Positions 39,602-49,388 of a stretch of 64,000 nucleotides of DNA are shown piece by piece. This stretch comes from Draconibacterium mangrovi (GTDB lineage Bacteria; Bacteroidota; Bacteroidia; Bacteroidales; Prolixibacteraceae). A program made the translations under genes and the position numbers. The notes below the pieces were generated by a model. The model was not told the DNA's origin. It worked only from the letters and a program-made list of their open reading frames with translations, and made no database searches. Position 1 is the first letter of the stretch; each line of letters opens with the position of its first letter. The stretch covers positions 310,001-374,000 of the forward strand of contig NZ_JAAAGB010000001.1 of assembly GCF_010586825.1 (NCBI RefSeq), in the 5' to 3' direction.

Positions 39602-41392
39602 TCATTCTACCTCTCTACTGCCATAAAAACGGTCGAGAATAGAGCCGTCATTCGCTTCTTTTGACAGTGATTCGATTGTATTTTTCGGCACATTGTATAC
39701 GTCGAGCACAATCAGGCCATCGAGACAGTTATTAAATTTCGGATCTACGTTAAATCCAATTATCTCAGCATTCAGTTTAATGTACTTTTTCAGCAACACC
39801 GGAAGTCCCGAGTTCAGTTCATCCAAATCGCCAATGGTTTTGTCGAGCCGGTTAATATCATGCTCCACATTTTCCATCAGTGAATTCAGATCCGCATTAT
39901 CGCTTTTAAATTTGTAGCTGTTGCGCGGCTTAATATGCTGAGCCATTTTCCAGTTTAAATGGTTCTTCATAATAAACTTAATAATCAGGTCTTTCGACAC
40001 TTTCGAATAATTATTACTGATGCTCACCGGCCCAATCAGGTAACGATATTCCGGGTTTTTCAGCAGGAAATACAAAATACCTTTCCACAACAAAAACAAC
40101 GGCATGGGTTTGCGCTGGTATTCTTTAATTACAAACGAGCGCCCCAACTCAATACTTTCTTTCAGGATGGGTTTAAAATTTTCGGAGATGCGGAACAGCG
40201 AATGCAGGTAAAAGCCCCGCCGGCCCAGCTGCTCCATAATGTCTTTGCCCTTCCCCAGTCGGTATGCACCAACAATCCGATGCTCGTCCTCGTCCCAGAT
40301 AAACATCTGGTTGTAGTACAAATCATATTCGTCGATATCGATACTGCGGTTGGTGCCCTCGCCTACTTCGCGGAAAGTGATCTCGCGCAAACGACCGATT
40401 TCATTCAATATATTCGGGATCAGCGCTGACGGTGCACAATACGCCGTATAATTTTTTAGCGTAAACAGTGTGTGCTTCGATTTTATCAGCTGAATTTCTT
40501 TCTGAATTTTTGCCAACGGAACCGGATCGATAATGGTTTCGGGTTTTACATTGGCTTTCAACGCATAATTAAAAAAGCGCCGCACCTCAATGTCCGATTC
40601 CATACTGTATGTTTTGGCACGCAGAAACCGGCCCAGCTGATACACATCTTTGTAAGTATCCTGCTCGTCAACTTTAACGGGGCTGCCAATTCGCAGCTTT
40701 ATTTTCTTATGCTTTTTCCGCAATATCTCCGACGGTAAACGCGCACTTTTCAACGCCGGATTGATTTTGGCCACCAAATGCAACAAACGGCTGTTGGTCC
40801 CCTGAAAAAGTACCGGCACAACAGGAACACGCGCCATTTTTATAAAATTCACCACCGGAAACTGCCAAACTTTGTCGGTTACGCTACCAAACGGGTCTTT
40901 TGTGTGTACATCAATTGCCGGAAAAAGACAGAGCACTCCACCGTCATTCAAATGCGTAACGGCTTCTTTTAATCCGTAATAAGTTCCTTGTTCCGAATCA
41001 TCAAACGGATTGTCTTCCATAAAATACTCCGAAACAGCATCTATCTTTTTCAACAAATAATTGGCCAGCACCTTAACATCCTTCCGCACCAGCGACAGGT
41101 ATTTTATCAGCAACAAACCGTCGAAACCTCCAAGCGGATGGTTGGCAACAATAATGAGCGGTCCTTCTTTTGGTATTTTTTTTAGCTGCTCTTCGTCAAA
41201 TTCAATGTCGAACTCCAGCATTTTAATCAGCTCGTCGATAAAATCCACACCTCGCTTATCTACAATCTTTTCGTAAATTTTATCCAGCTTTTTAAAACGA
41301 AGAATAAACATCAGGAACTTGGCGAAATAATCGCCGTTGGCAGGTGCAGGGAGTTGGTCTTTGAACAAATCTTTTGGCTCTGGTAATTCCAT
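39602..41392 (-). CDS. Fused PlsC-like acyltransferase and OlsB-like GNAT acyltransferase (amino-acid lipid synthase type)
   Basis: A 596-residue two-domain protein. The N-terminal 280 residues are a lysophospholipid-acyltransferase-like domain with LIIVANHPLGGFDGLLL (His85 and Asp91, HX5D) and LCLFPAIDVHTKDPFG. Residues about 310-490 form an OlsB-type N-acyltransferase with FREVGEGTNRSIDIDEYD, RIVGAYRLGKG and ELGRSFVIKEYQRKPMPLF. The two activities match glycine/ornithine lipid synthesis (separate GlsB and GlsA in Bacteroides, fused OlsF-type in others), in the order O-acyl domain first. Substrate is inferred. It is convergent with ywbE and diverges from the ygiQ gene. Confidence 0.85.
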   Translation of the reverse strand: MELPEPKDLFKDQLPAPANGDYFAKFLMFILRFKKLDKIYEKIVDKRGVDFIDELIKMLEFDIEFDEEQLKKIPKEGPLIIVANHPLGGFDGLLLIKYLSLVRKDVKVLANYLLKKIDAVSEYFMEDNPFDDSEQGTYYGLKEAVTHLNDGGVLCLFPAIDVHTKDPFGSVTDKVWQFPVVNFIKMARVPVVPVLFQGTNSRLLHLVAKINPALKSARLPSEILRKKHKKIKLRIGSPVKVDEQDTYKDVYQLGRFLRAKTYSMESDIEVRRFFNYALKANVKPETIIDPVPLAKIQKEIQLIKSKHTLFTLKNYTAYCAPSALIPNILNEIGRLREITFREVGEGTNRSIDIDEYDLYYNQMFIWDEDEHRIVGAYRLGKGKDIMEQLGRRGFYLHSLFRISENFKPILKESIELGRSFVIKEYQRKPMPLFLLWKGILYFLLKNPEYRYLIGPVSISNNYSKVSKDLIIKFIMKNHLNWKMAQHIKPRNSYKFKSDNADLNSLMENVEHDINRLDKTIGDLDELNSGLPVLLKKYIKLNAEIIGFNVDPKFNNCLDGLIVLDVYNVPKNTIESLSKEANDGSILDRFYGSREVE

Positions 41393-41617
41393 TTATTGCT
41401 TTTAAGTTCAAATACACTGTCTATCTGAGTTGTTTAAATGATGAACTCAGCTCATTACAAAAATAAAACGATTTTTGAATTAACACCGTTACATTATTAT
41501 TACTACACAATTATTTTAAGGTTGCCCTTTGGGGGCTAAAACCGGCAATTTGACCACTGAGAATAATTTTTTGATCATATTTGAACTTTCTTTGTTATAA
41601 GGGTATAATTTTATTTA

Positions 41618-43477
41618 ATGACAGAAAACAAACTACATATTACAGACTGGCTCCCCACATCGAAGAAGGAAGTAAAACAATTGGGCTGGGAGGAGCTGGA
41701 TGTAATTTTATTTACCGGCGACGCATATATTGACCATCCATCGTTTGGTGCAGCCGTTATTGGCCGGGTTTTGGAAGCCGAAGGATTGCGTGTAGGAATT
41801 GTTCCGCAACCCAACTGGACCGATGATTTACGCGACTTTAAAAAACTGGGGAAACCAAACCTGTTTTTTGCTGTTACGGCAGGAAACATGGACTCGATGG
41901 TAAACCACTACACCGCCGGGAAGCGCAAACGCTCGAACGACGCGTACACGCCAGGCGGGCAAATTGGAAAACGTCCGGATTACGCCACCATTACTTACTC
42001 GAAAATATTAAAAGAACTGTACCCCGATGTGCCGCTGGTAATCGGAGGAATTGAGGCTTCGTTGCGCCGTTTAACGCATTACGACTACTGGTCGGACCGA
42101 TTAATGCCCTCGATTTTGGCGGATACACAGGCCGACTTGCTGTTCTACGGAATGGGCGAAAAATCGATTGTTGATTTTGCCCGCCTTGTGAAACGTGGAA
42201 TTCCTGTAGATTCGCTGACCACCATTCCGCAAACTGTTTTTATGGTTGATGCTGATGAAGCTTATGCCACCAAAAAGAACTGGGATGAGCTGGAACTGGC
42301 CTCGCACGATACCTGTTTGCAGGAAAAGAAAGAGTATGCCCGCAATTTTATGCACATCGAGGAGGAATCGAACAAGATGGAGGCCAAAAAACTGGTGCAG
42401 CGAATTGGCGATAAAAAAGTAGTGGTTAATCCGCCGTGGCCAACTTTTAAGGAAAAAGAAATCGACCGCATTTATGATTTGCCTTACACTCGTTTGCCGC
42501 ATCCGCGTTACAACAATAAAGGCGTTATACCTGCTTATGAAATGATCCGGCACTCCATTAACATTCACCGCGGATGTTTTGGCGGTTGTACCTTTTGTAC
42601 CATTTCGGCCCACCAGGGGAAATTTATTGCCAGCCGTTCAGAGAAATCTGTTCTTCGGGAAGTAGAGAAAGTAACCGAAATGCCCGATTTTAAAGGTTAC
42701 ATTTCCGATTTGGGTGGCCCGTCGGCCAACATGTACAAAATGAAAGGTATTCACGAGGAGATTTGCAGAAAATGTAAACGCCCATCGTGTATTTTCCCTT
42801 CGGTTTGTAAAAACCTTGATGTTAGCCATAAAGGGATGCTCGATCTCTATAGAAAAGTCCGAAGCAATCCGAAAATAAAGAAGGCATTCATCGGGAGTGG
42901 CATTCGATACGATATGATATTGGAGAAAACCAATGATGAAGAGGTTAACAAAACCAATCGGGAATATTTGCGTGAGGTAATCAAACACCACGTTTCGGGA
43001 AGGTTGAAAGTGGCTCCGGAACACTCGTCGGACGAGGTCCTGAAGTTTATGCGAAAACCTTCGTTTAAATTGTTTGAGGAACTGAATCAGGAGTTTATAA
43101 AAATAAACAAGGAAGAAAAGCTGAATCAGCAGCTAATTCCGTATTTTATTTCGAGTCATCCGGGCAGTAAATCGGAAGACATGGCCAATCTGGCTATCCA
43201 GACTAAAGACATGAATTTCAAGCTCGAGCAGGTGCAGGATTTTACGCCCACACCGATGACCCTGGCAACCGTGGTTTATTATTCGGGGTATCACCCGTAC
43301 ACGATGGAACAAATTTACACCGCCCGAAACAAAAACGCCAAAGAACAACAACGCCAGTTCTTTTTCTGGTATAAAAAGGAATTTCGGAATAAAATTATTC
43401 GCGACCTAAAAGCAAAAGGCCGCGAAGATTTGGTGAAACAGCTTTTCAGTAAAAAACAAAATAACGACACTAAATGA
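41618..43477 (+). CDS. ygiQ: YgiQ-family radical SAM protein
   Basis: A 619-residue protein of the YgiQ group. N-terminal TDWLPTSKKEVKQLGWEELDVILFTGDAYIDHPSFG and GGIEASLRRLTHYDYWSD are family hallmarks. The radical SAM cluster is Cys320, Cys324 and Cys327 in HRGCFGGCTFC. Later blocks are YISDLGGPSANMY, LKVAPEHSSDEVL and DFTPTPMTLATVVYYSG. Its reaction is unknown. The 3' end overlaps the next gene by 4 bp (ATGA), so the two are translationally coupled. Confidence 0.94.
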   Translation: MTENKLHITDWLPTSKKEVKQLGWEELDVILFTGDAYIDHPSFGAAVIGRVLEAEGLRVGIVPQPNWTDDLRDFKKLGKPNLFFAVTAGNMDSMVNHYTAGKRKRSNDAYTPGGQIGKRPDYATITYSKILKELYPDVPLVIGGIEASLRRLTHYDYWSDRLMPSILADTQADLLFYGMGEKSIVDFARLVKRGIPVDSLTTIPQTVFMVDADEAYATKKNWDELELASHDTCLQEKKEYARNFMHIEEESNKMEAKKLVQRIGDKKVVVNPPWPTFKEKEIDRIYDLPYTRLPHPRYNNKGVIPAYEMIRHSINIHRGCFGGCTFCTISAHQGKFIASRSEKSVLREVEKVTEMPDFKGYISDLGGPSANMYKMKGIHEEICRKCKRPSCIFPSVCKNLDVSHKGMLDLYRKVRSNPKIKKAFIGSGIRYDMILEKTNDEEVNKTNREYLREVIKHHVSGRLKVAPEHSSDEVLKFMRKPSFKLFEELNQEFIKINKEEKLNQQLIPYFISSHPGSKSEDMANLAIQTKDMNFKLEQVQDFTPTPMTLATVVYYSGYHPYTMEQIYTARNKNAKEQQRQFFFWYKKEFRNKIIRDLKAKGREDLVKQLFSKKQNNDTK

Positions 43478-44229
43478 AGATACTCAGAATGTTAACACTG
43501 GCAGTAGCAATTATGCTATCGGGCTGCGCCGAAGTAATGCAAATTGCCCAGCAAACCCTGGAAGGAGAAACGCCTTTAACTCAATCGGAAATTGTTGCAG
43601 GATTAAAAGAAGCGCTTGTTACCGGTACCAACAACTCTGTGAGTATTTTAGGTGCGCAAGACGGTTATTACAAAGACGACCTGGTAAAAATTTTACTTCC
43701 ACCCGAAGCCAATATGATTGTTGATAATGTTGGCAAAGTACCCGGTGGGCAAAAATTACTTGATGATGTGTTGCTGCATATTAACCGTGCTGCTGAAGAC
43801 GCTGCAAAGGATGCCGCTCCAATTTTTGTGAACAGCATAAAAAGTATGACTTTCAACGATGCCCTTGGAATTTTAAAAGGCAACGACAATGCCGCTACGG
43901 CCTATTTGCATAAAACCACTTACGATCAGCTTTTTCAGCTTTACCGACCAAAAATTAAGGAATCGGTGGAGAAAGAATTAGTTGGCGGTGTATCCACCAA
44001 AGAAAGTTGGGACACCCTGGTAGGTAAATGGAACCAGGTTGCCGGTTCTTTTCTGGGGCAAACAGCAGGATTGGAGAAGGTTGACACCCAGCTGGAAGAC
44101 TACCTCACCGCCAAAGCGCTTGACGGTGTATTCCTGAAAATTGCCGGAGAAGAAAAACTGATCCGGGAAGATCCGGCAGCACGTGTAACCAGCTTGCTAA
44201 AAAAAGTATTTGGTTCGGTTGACAGCTAA
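43474..44229 (+). CDS. DUF4197 family lipoprotein
   Basis: A 251-residue lipoprotein with lipobox MLSGCAEV. The mature part matches DUF4197: LTQSEIVAGLKEALVTGTNNSV, KILLPPEANMIVDNVGKVPGGQKLLDDVLLHINRAAEDAA, and FNDALGILKGNDNAATAYL. Mostly helical; function unknown. It overlaps ygiQ by 4 bp and is followed by a strong terminator, so this is a two-gene operon. Confidence 0.85.
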   Translation: MKILRMLTLAVAIMLSGCAEVMQIAQQTLEGETPLTQSEIVAGLKEALVTGTNNSVSILGAQDGYYKDDLVKILLPPEANMIVDNVGKVPGGQKLLDDVLLHINRAAEDAAKDAAPIFVNSIKSMTFNDALGILKGNDNAATAYLHKTTYDQLFQLYRPKIKESVEKELVGGVSTKESWDTLVGKWNQVAGSFLGQTAGLEKVDTQLEDYLTAKALDGVFLKIAGEEKLIREDPAARVTSLLKKVFGSVDS

Positions 44230-44284
44230 ACGACCGGCTTAACTATTGCTTACCGACAGATCATTCTAAAATCAGAATATTGCT

Positions 44285-44313
44285 GCCCCGGAATTAATTT
44301 TTCGGGGCATTTT
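44285..44313 (+). terminator. Intrinsic terminator after DUF4197 gene
   Basis: GCCCCG / CGGGGC with a 12-nt loop followed by ATTTTTATTT, 55 bp after the stop codon. Confidence 0.85.
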
Positions 44314-44377
44314 TATTTAAACCTTCTCAACCAACACTTTAGACGCATTCTAAATTTTATTCAATCCCTTAAATCAT

Positions 44378-44407
44378 TTTGTTAACTTATTCAAAATATT
44401 ATTTTTG
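44378..44407 (+). promoter_or_regulatory. Promoter of the DUF3857 gene pair
   Basis: TTTG at 44378-44381 and TATTTTTG at 44400-44407 with an 18-bp spacer, close to the Bacteroidota -33/-7 consensus. The leader would be about 60 nt. Confidence 0.65.
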
Positions 44408-44472
44408 TTAGCAAAGAACCTAAAATGCAGACTTTCAGAAATAACTAATTTAACTTAACAAACCCTGTACTT

Positions 44473-46332
44473 ATGCGAAACAGATTGACTTTATTCTGTT
44501 TTATTGTTACCCTACTTTTTCAGCATACACTTTTTGCACAACGCCTTGATGCAGTTCTGTTAAACCAGAAGACATCAGTAGCATTAAAAAAGAACAACTT
44601 ATCCAGAATCAGTTCTTTTGAAATTCTTATCAATAATCGCCACGGAGAAGAATACACTGAAGTTACAATCCCTTTTTCAAGTTTATTGAAAGTCACAAAC
44701 ATAAAGGCTTACATAAAAGATAAAAACGGGGAGATTGTAAAAAAACTAAAGAAAAGCGACATCTCTGAAAGAAGTTCTTTTTCGAGCGGCACCTTTTACG
44801 AGGATGAATTTGTAAAAGAATTCAAGTTAAAGCATAACGTTTATCCCTACACCCTTTTTTATGAATATGAAGAATCAGAAGATCAGTTTCTTTATGTAGC
44901 GCATTGGGTTCCAATTCTCGATCTGGATATTCCCACGCTAAACGCGGAGTTGGAGGTTCTGGCGGAAAAAGATATCGAGCTTACTTACAAAAACAGTTTT
45001 GTTTCGTCATTTAGCCGGGATTCTATTGATGATGATTATCTCTATCGATGGAAAACAAAATACGACGGAAGTATAGAAAATGAAGCGTTTGCACCTCCGC
45101 TTTTAAACCATGTTCCTTCAGTACAGGTGGTCCCTCAAAAATTCAAATTTGAAATCAAGGGTTCTTTTGATTCATGGGAAACCTATGGTAGCTGGCAAGA
45201 TGAACTTATTGCCAGTTTGTTCGATATTCCTGATAATGAAGTAAAAACAATTGAAAATCTTATTAATGGAATTGAAGATGAAAAAGCAATAATTAAAACC
45301 TTATACCAATATGTGCAAAACGAAACCCGGTACATAAATATAAGCCTCGAAACCGGAGGACTAAAACCATACCCGGCAAGTTATGTATCTCAGAATCATT
45401 ATGGAGATTGCAAAGCGCTAAGCATTTATTTTATGGCGTTGCTAAAAAGTGTAGGGATTGAATGCTTTTACGCAAAACTTGCAGCCGGAGACCCGATCGA
45501 AGAGGTCGATCATTCGCTCCCTTCGATGCAATCAAATCACATCGTTGTTTGTGTGCCGGTAAAAAATGATACACTTTGGCTGGATTGCACAAGCGATAAT
45601 CCCTTCGAATATATTGGCACCTTTATTCAAAACCGGGAAGCATTTGTTATTAATGGCGAAAATAGTCACTTCTCAAGAATTCCGGCTTTAACAAAAGAAC
45701 AAGTGCTTTGCGAACGCCATGTTAATCTTGAACATGTAACAAGAAATGAGTGTAAAACCGAATTTTTCAACACCTACAGAGGAGAAGATTTCGAGTTATT
45801 ACACAATCTTATCAGTTCAACAAATGAAAACGACAACCTGGAAATCGTAAGAGAGCATCTCATTGCTGACGGATTTGAGCCTATTGAAATTATAAACCAT
45901 CGAGCCAAACAGGATTCGGTTAAAGCTGAGCTGTCCTACTCAGCAAAATCAAACGGTTTATATGAAAAATACGGAAGCGATATGATTATCAGGCTTCTGC
46001 CTTTTGAAATCAGTAGTTTTGATTCACCCTCAAAAAGAGTTCTTCCCGTCCAAATTGATTACCCTATGTACAACAAAGACGAATTAAACTACAAAATACC
46101 TGCTGGCTACATCGCCAATAACATTCCTGAGCACAAATCAATAGAGAGCAAATACGGATCATTTTCAATCCAAACAGAGCAAGTGGATGATCACTTTAAA
46201 ATACGTAAAACCTTCCTGCTAAATAGTGGAAAATATCCAATTTCTGAGTACCAGGCGTTTTACTCGTTTATCAACGAAATAGTAGAATTTGAGAACAAGT
46301 TTTATATTACCCTTTCTAAAAAATCCTTATAA
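44473..46332 (+). CDS. DUF3857 / transglutaminase-like secreted protein with intact catalytic triad
   Basis: A 619-residue protein with signal peptide (LFCFIVTLLFQHTLFAQ). An N-terminal DUF3857 beta domain leads to a transglutaminase-like core near residues 270-375 and a C-terminal beta domain. The papain-like triad is visible: Cys313 in HYGDCKALSIYF, His356 in SNHIVV and Asp371 in WLDCTSDNP. Probably a periplasmic or surface protein; substrates of this family are unknown. Its stop overlaps the next gene's start by one base (TAATG), so the pair is coupled. Confidence 0.85.
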   Translation: MRNRLTLFCFIVTLLFQHTLFAQRLDAVLLNQKTSVALKKNNLSRISSFEILINNRHGEEYTEVTIPFSSLLKVTNIKAYIKDKNGEIVKKLKKSDISERSSFSSGTFYEDEFVKEFKLKHNVYPYTLFYEYEESEDQFLYVAHWVPILDLDIPTLNAELEVLAEKDIELTYKNSFVSSFSRDSIDDDYLYRWKTKYDGSIENEAFAPPLLNHVPSVQVVPQKFKFEIKGSFDSWETYGSWQDELIASLFDIPDNEVKTIENLINGIEDEKAIIKTLYQYVQNETRYINISLETGGLKPYPASYVSQNHYGDCKALSIYFMALLKSVGIECFYAKLAAGDPIEEVDHSLPSMQSNHIVVCVPVKNDTLWLDCTSDNPFEYIGTFIQNREAFVINGENSHFSRIPALTKEQVLCERHVNLEHVTRNECKTEFFNTYRGEDFELLHNLISSTNENDNLEIVREHLIADGFEPIEIINHRAKQDSVKAELSYSAKSNGLYEKYGSDMIIRLLPFEISSFDSPSKRVLPVQIDYPMYNKDELNYKIPAGYIANNIPEHKSIESKYGSFSIQTEQVDDHFKIRKTFLLNSGKYPISEYQAFYSFINEIVEFENKFYITLSKKSL

Positions 46333-48281
46333 TGAAAAACCTTTTAATTGCATTATTTACTATTCTTTGTTTTAGTGTTGCCAATGCCCAGAATTTCTCC
46401 TTTGATTACGGAAAAGTAAGTAAAGCAGATATTGACCTGAAAGAATACGATAAAGATAAGACCGCAGAGGCTGTGGTTATTTATGATAAAGGTTCATCGT
46501 ATTTTCGACAGAATATTAATAGTGGCTTCGATTTGATTTTTGAAAGATCAAAACGAATCAAAATTCTAAAAGAAGCTGGAATTGAATATGCTGAAATTGA
46601 AATTCCATTTTATCGCGAAGGAAACATTTACGAAAAAATATATGATTTAAAGGCCTGCACTTACAATTTTGAGGACGGACGATTAAACCGAACCGAATTA
46701 CAAGCAGATTCCTGGAATGATGGAATTTACAATGATTACTGGATGGTCAGAAAAATTGCGATGCCCAACGTAAAAGCAGGTTCTATTATTGAGTTTACGT
46801 ATAAAATCTCCTCACAATACGTCTTTAATCTGCGAGACTGGGAATTCCAGAGCAAAATACCAACCATCTACAGCGAGTATACAGCAGCCATGATTCCTTT
46901 TTATGAATACATTTACCTGGCCCAACGAACAGGAACTTCTCTTAAGAAAGAGTCATATACAGACAAAAGCTCTCACGAATTTGCCCGCATAGAGTACAAA
47001 GATGTTATTAACAAATTTTCGATGAGCGACATACCCGCATTTAACAGCGAAGACTATATCACTTCAATTAATGACTACATCATAAAACTTGATTTCCAAC
47101 TCGCTAAAATAAATTACCCGAATGGTGGCGATAAAGAAATAATGACAACCTGGCCAAAAATGATTAAAGAATACAGCGTTCATCCTGATTTTGGCAAGTA
47201 CGTAAAAAAATGCGAAAGTTCCGCTTCTAAAATTATTGATCTCAATGCGTTAAAAGATAAAACTGCAACAGAAAAATTCGATTACATAGTTAGCTATGTA
47301 AAAAACAATTATAGCTGGAATGAGTACAATGGGAAATATGCATCCAAATCAGCAAATGATATTGTAAAGGACAAATATGGTAATGCGGCAGACCTGAATT
47401 TATTAACCATTGGGTTACTGCGAGCAGCTGGAATAGATGCCACTCCGGTTTTAATAAGCACCCGCGAAAACGGAAAAGTAAGTGACAATTATCCCTTTAC
47501 TCACTATTTTAATTATGTAATTCTGATGGCTAATATTGATGGGAAAAATGTGTTGAGCGATGCCACTGATTCAAATGTCGCGAATAACAGAATTCCATCG
47601 CGATGTATAAACGACCGGGGCTTACTTATTGATCCCGATCAGGATGTAAAATGGATTGGCTTACAATGCAAATTCCCGTCCATTTCAGCCCTCGATTTCA
47701 CCATCGATCCGGCAAAGGAAACCTCAAACGTAATGGTGAGATCATTCGCTTCTGAATACAAAGCTTTCAGGTTAAAAAGTATTATCGGTGATGACAAAAA
47801 TAAACTTGATGACTACCTTGAAGAAAGAGATTATAAAATAGACAGAGCTGATTTTTCTGAGATTTCAGATAAAAGCAAAGAGTTTCGTTATGAATATGAT
47901 CTGACAATGACACCGGAGTCGATTAACGAAAAATTATATATCAAACCTTTCTTAAATAAATCCCTTCAGGATAATCCTTTAAATCAACCGTCAAGGTCAT
48001 ATCCGATTGACATGACATACCCAACAAAATCGATTTTAACTTCAAATATTATTATACCTGAAGGATATGAACTTGATTACCAACCTGAAAATTATAAAAT
48101 AAAGAACAACCTGTTTGAACTTAATTATTCAGTTGAGCAGATTGAAGATCGTATTCGGGTGATTTTATTAACCGATTTTAAAGAATCTGTGTACGATGCG
48201 AGCGACTACTCCAAAATTCAATTCTATTTTAATGAGATCGTTAAACGAGGTAATGAGAAAATAGTCCTCAAAAAAATATAG
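46332..48281 (+). CDS. DUF3857 / transglutaminase-like protein lacking the catalytic cysteine
   Basis: A 649-residue paralogue of the upstream protein with signal peptide ending near ANA. It keeps the DUF3857 domain (KRIKILKEAGIEYAEIEIPF, VKAGSIIEFTYKISSQY) and the core (EKFDYIVSYVKNNYSWNEY). The nucleophile position reads KYGNAADLNLL with Ala352 instead of Cys. HYFNYVILM and DATDSN retain the His and Asp regions. It is probably a non-catalytic partner of the upstream protein (inference). It ends 4 bp before the convergent TIGR01212 gene. Confidence 0.85.
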   Translation: MKNLLIALFTILCFSVANAQNFSFDYGKVSKADIDLKEYDKDKTAEAVVIYDKGSSYFRQNINSGFDLIFERSKRIKILKEAGIEYAEIEIPFYREGNIYEKIYDLKACTYNFEDGRLNRTELQADSWNDGIYNDYWMVRKIAMPNVKAGSIIEFTYKISSQYVFNLRDWEFQSKIPTIYSEYTAAMIPFYEYIYLAQRTGTSLKKESYTDKSSHEFARIEYKDVINKFSMSDIPAFNSEDYITSINDYIIKLDFQLAKINYPNGGDKEIMTTWPKMIKEYSVHPDFGKYVKKCESSASKIIDLNALKDKTATEKFDYIVSYVKNNYSWNEYNGKYASKSANDIVKDKYGNAADLNLLTIGLLRAAGIDATPVLISTRENGKVSDNYPFTHYFNYVILMANIDGKNVLSDATDSNVANNRIPSRCINDRGLLIDPDQDVKWIGLQCKFPSISALDFTIDPAKETSNVMVRSFASEYKAFRLKSIIGDDKNKLDDYLEERDYKIDRADFSEISDKSKEFRYEYDLTMTPESINEKLYIKPFLNKSLQDNPLNQPSRSYPIDMTYPTKSILTSNIIIPEGYELDYQPENYKIKNNLFELNYSVEQIEDRIRVILLTDFKESVYDASDYSKIQFYFNEIVKRGNEKIVLKKI

Positions 48282-48285
48282 CCGG

Positions 48286-49230
48286 TTAAACAAACCGTTT
48301 CCCCTGCCACGTATCACGCTCTTTTAAGCGTTTTTCCACTTTGGCAACAAACTCAAAATTCTTTAATCCCCATTTTGGGGCGATCAGCATTTCGGGTGGC
48401 GCCTGGCTGATAAAACGTTCAACAATGATTTCGGGATTTAAAAGCTCCAGATAATCGATGACCAGATCAATGTATTCATCGGCAGTATAGAGATCGAAAT
48501 CCTCTGGATGCTCCTGGAACTGTTTTTCCAGCAGTGTTTTTTTGTGAATTTGCAACTGGTGCAACTTTAGGTTTTTCACCGGCAGTTTCGATATCGTTTT
48601 TGCCTGGTCGAGCAACTCATCGCGTGTTTCGCCCGGCAACCCCAGAATCATATGCGCACAATTGTTTATGCCACGTTTAGCAGTTTCCTCAATTGCCCAG
48701 GCCGCTTCGGCAAAGCCGTGTCCCCGGTTAATGCTGTCAAGGGTTCTGTCGAGGTGCGACTCAACCCCCAACTCAACCATTACATACACTTTTTGGCTGA
48801 GTTCGGCCAGATAATCCAGCAAATCAGGATAGATACAATCAGGGCGCGTTGATATAACCAAGCCAACAACTTTTGGGTGCTCCAGCGCTTCTTCGTACAA
48901 ACGCTTTAAATCATCAATCGCAGCATAAGTATTTGTGTAGGCCTGAAAGTAGGCCAAAAACCGCATCGACTTGTATTTCCTGGCAAAAAAAGCAATGCCT
49001 TTTTCCACCTGGCTGGTCACACTATTCTCCAGGTTGCAATAGGTGGGTTTAAACGTTTTGTTGTTGCAGTAAGCGCATCCGCCGGTACCTTTTGTCCCGT
49101 CGCGGTTAGGGCAGGTAAAGCCGGCATCAATCGATACTTTTTGCACCCGCTCCGAAAAAAGCGCTCTGAAATAAGTCGGAAAATCATTGTATCTCCTGTC
49201 GTGTCCCCAGCTGTATGTTCCGTTTTGCAT
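48286..49230 (-). CDS. TIGR01212-family radical SAM protein (YhcC-like)
   Basis: A 314-residue radical SAM protein with the unusual cluster spacing CX11CX2C: Cys40, Cys52 and Cys55 in TCPNRDGTKGTGGCAYC. Other blocks are FLAYFQAYTNTYA, LVISTRPDCIYPDLLDYL, ELGVESHLDRTLDSINRGH and MILGLPGETRDELL. The family resembles elongator-like radical SAM enzymes; its reaction is unknown. Convergent with the DUF3857 pair. Confidence 0.9.
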   Translation of the reverse strand: MQNGTYSWGHDRRYNDFPTYFRALFSERVQKVSIDAGFTCPNRDGTKGTGGCAYCNNKTFKPTYCNLENSVTSQVEKGIAFFARKYKSMRFLAYFQAYTNTYAAIDDLKRLYEEALEHPKVVGLVISTRPDCIYPDLLDYLAELSQKVYVMVELGVESHLDRTLDSINRGHGFAEAAWAIEETAKRGINNCAHMILGLPGETRDELLDQAKTISKLPVKNLKLHQLQIHKKTLLEKQFQEHPEDFDLYTADEYIDLVIDYLELLNPEIIVERFISQAPPEMLIAPKWGLKNFEFVAKVEKRLKERDTWQGKRFV

Positions 49231-49248
49231 CCCCGTTTATTTGAAATT

Positions 49249-49257
49249 GCAAAAGTA
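49249..49257 (-). promoter_or_regulatory. Promoter -7 element for TIGR01212 gene
   Basis: TACTTTTGC on the minus strand, 19 bp upstream of the start codon at 49230. Confidence 0.6.
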
Positions 49258-49388
49258 CGTAAATTTGTGAATCCGGATTTTCTTCATAAAACTTATCAAC
49301 AGCTCTTGAAAACTTTCCGCGAATATCAACGGTTTTGCTTTTTAAATACAGCTTCAAATCTTTACTTTTAAAGAAAAATCAGGCAGAT

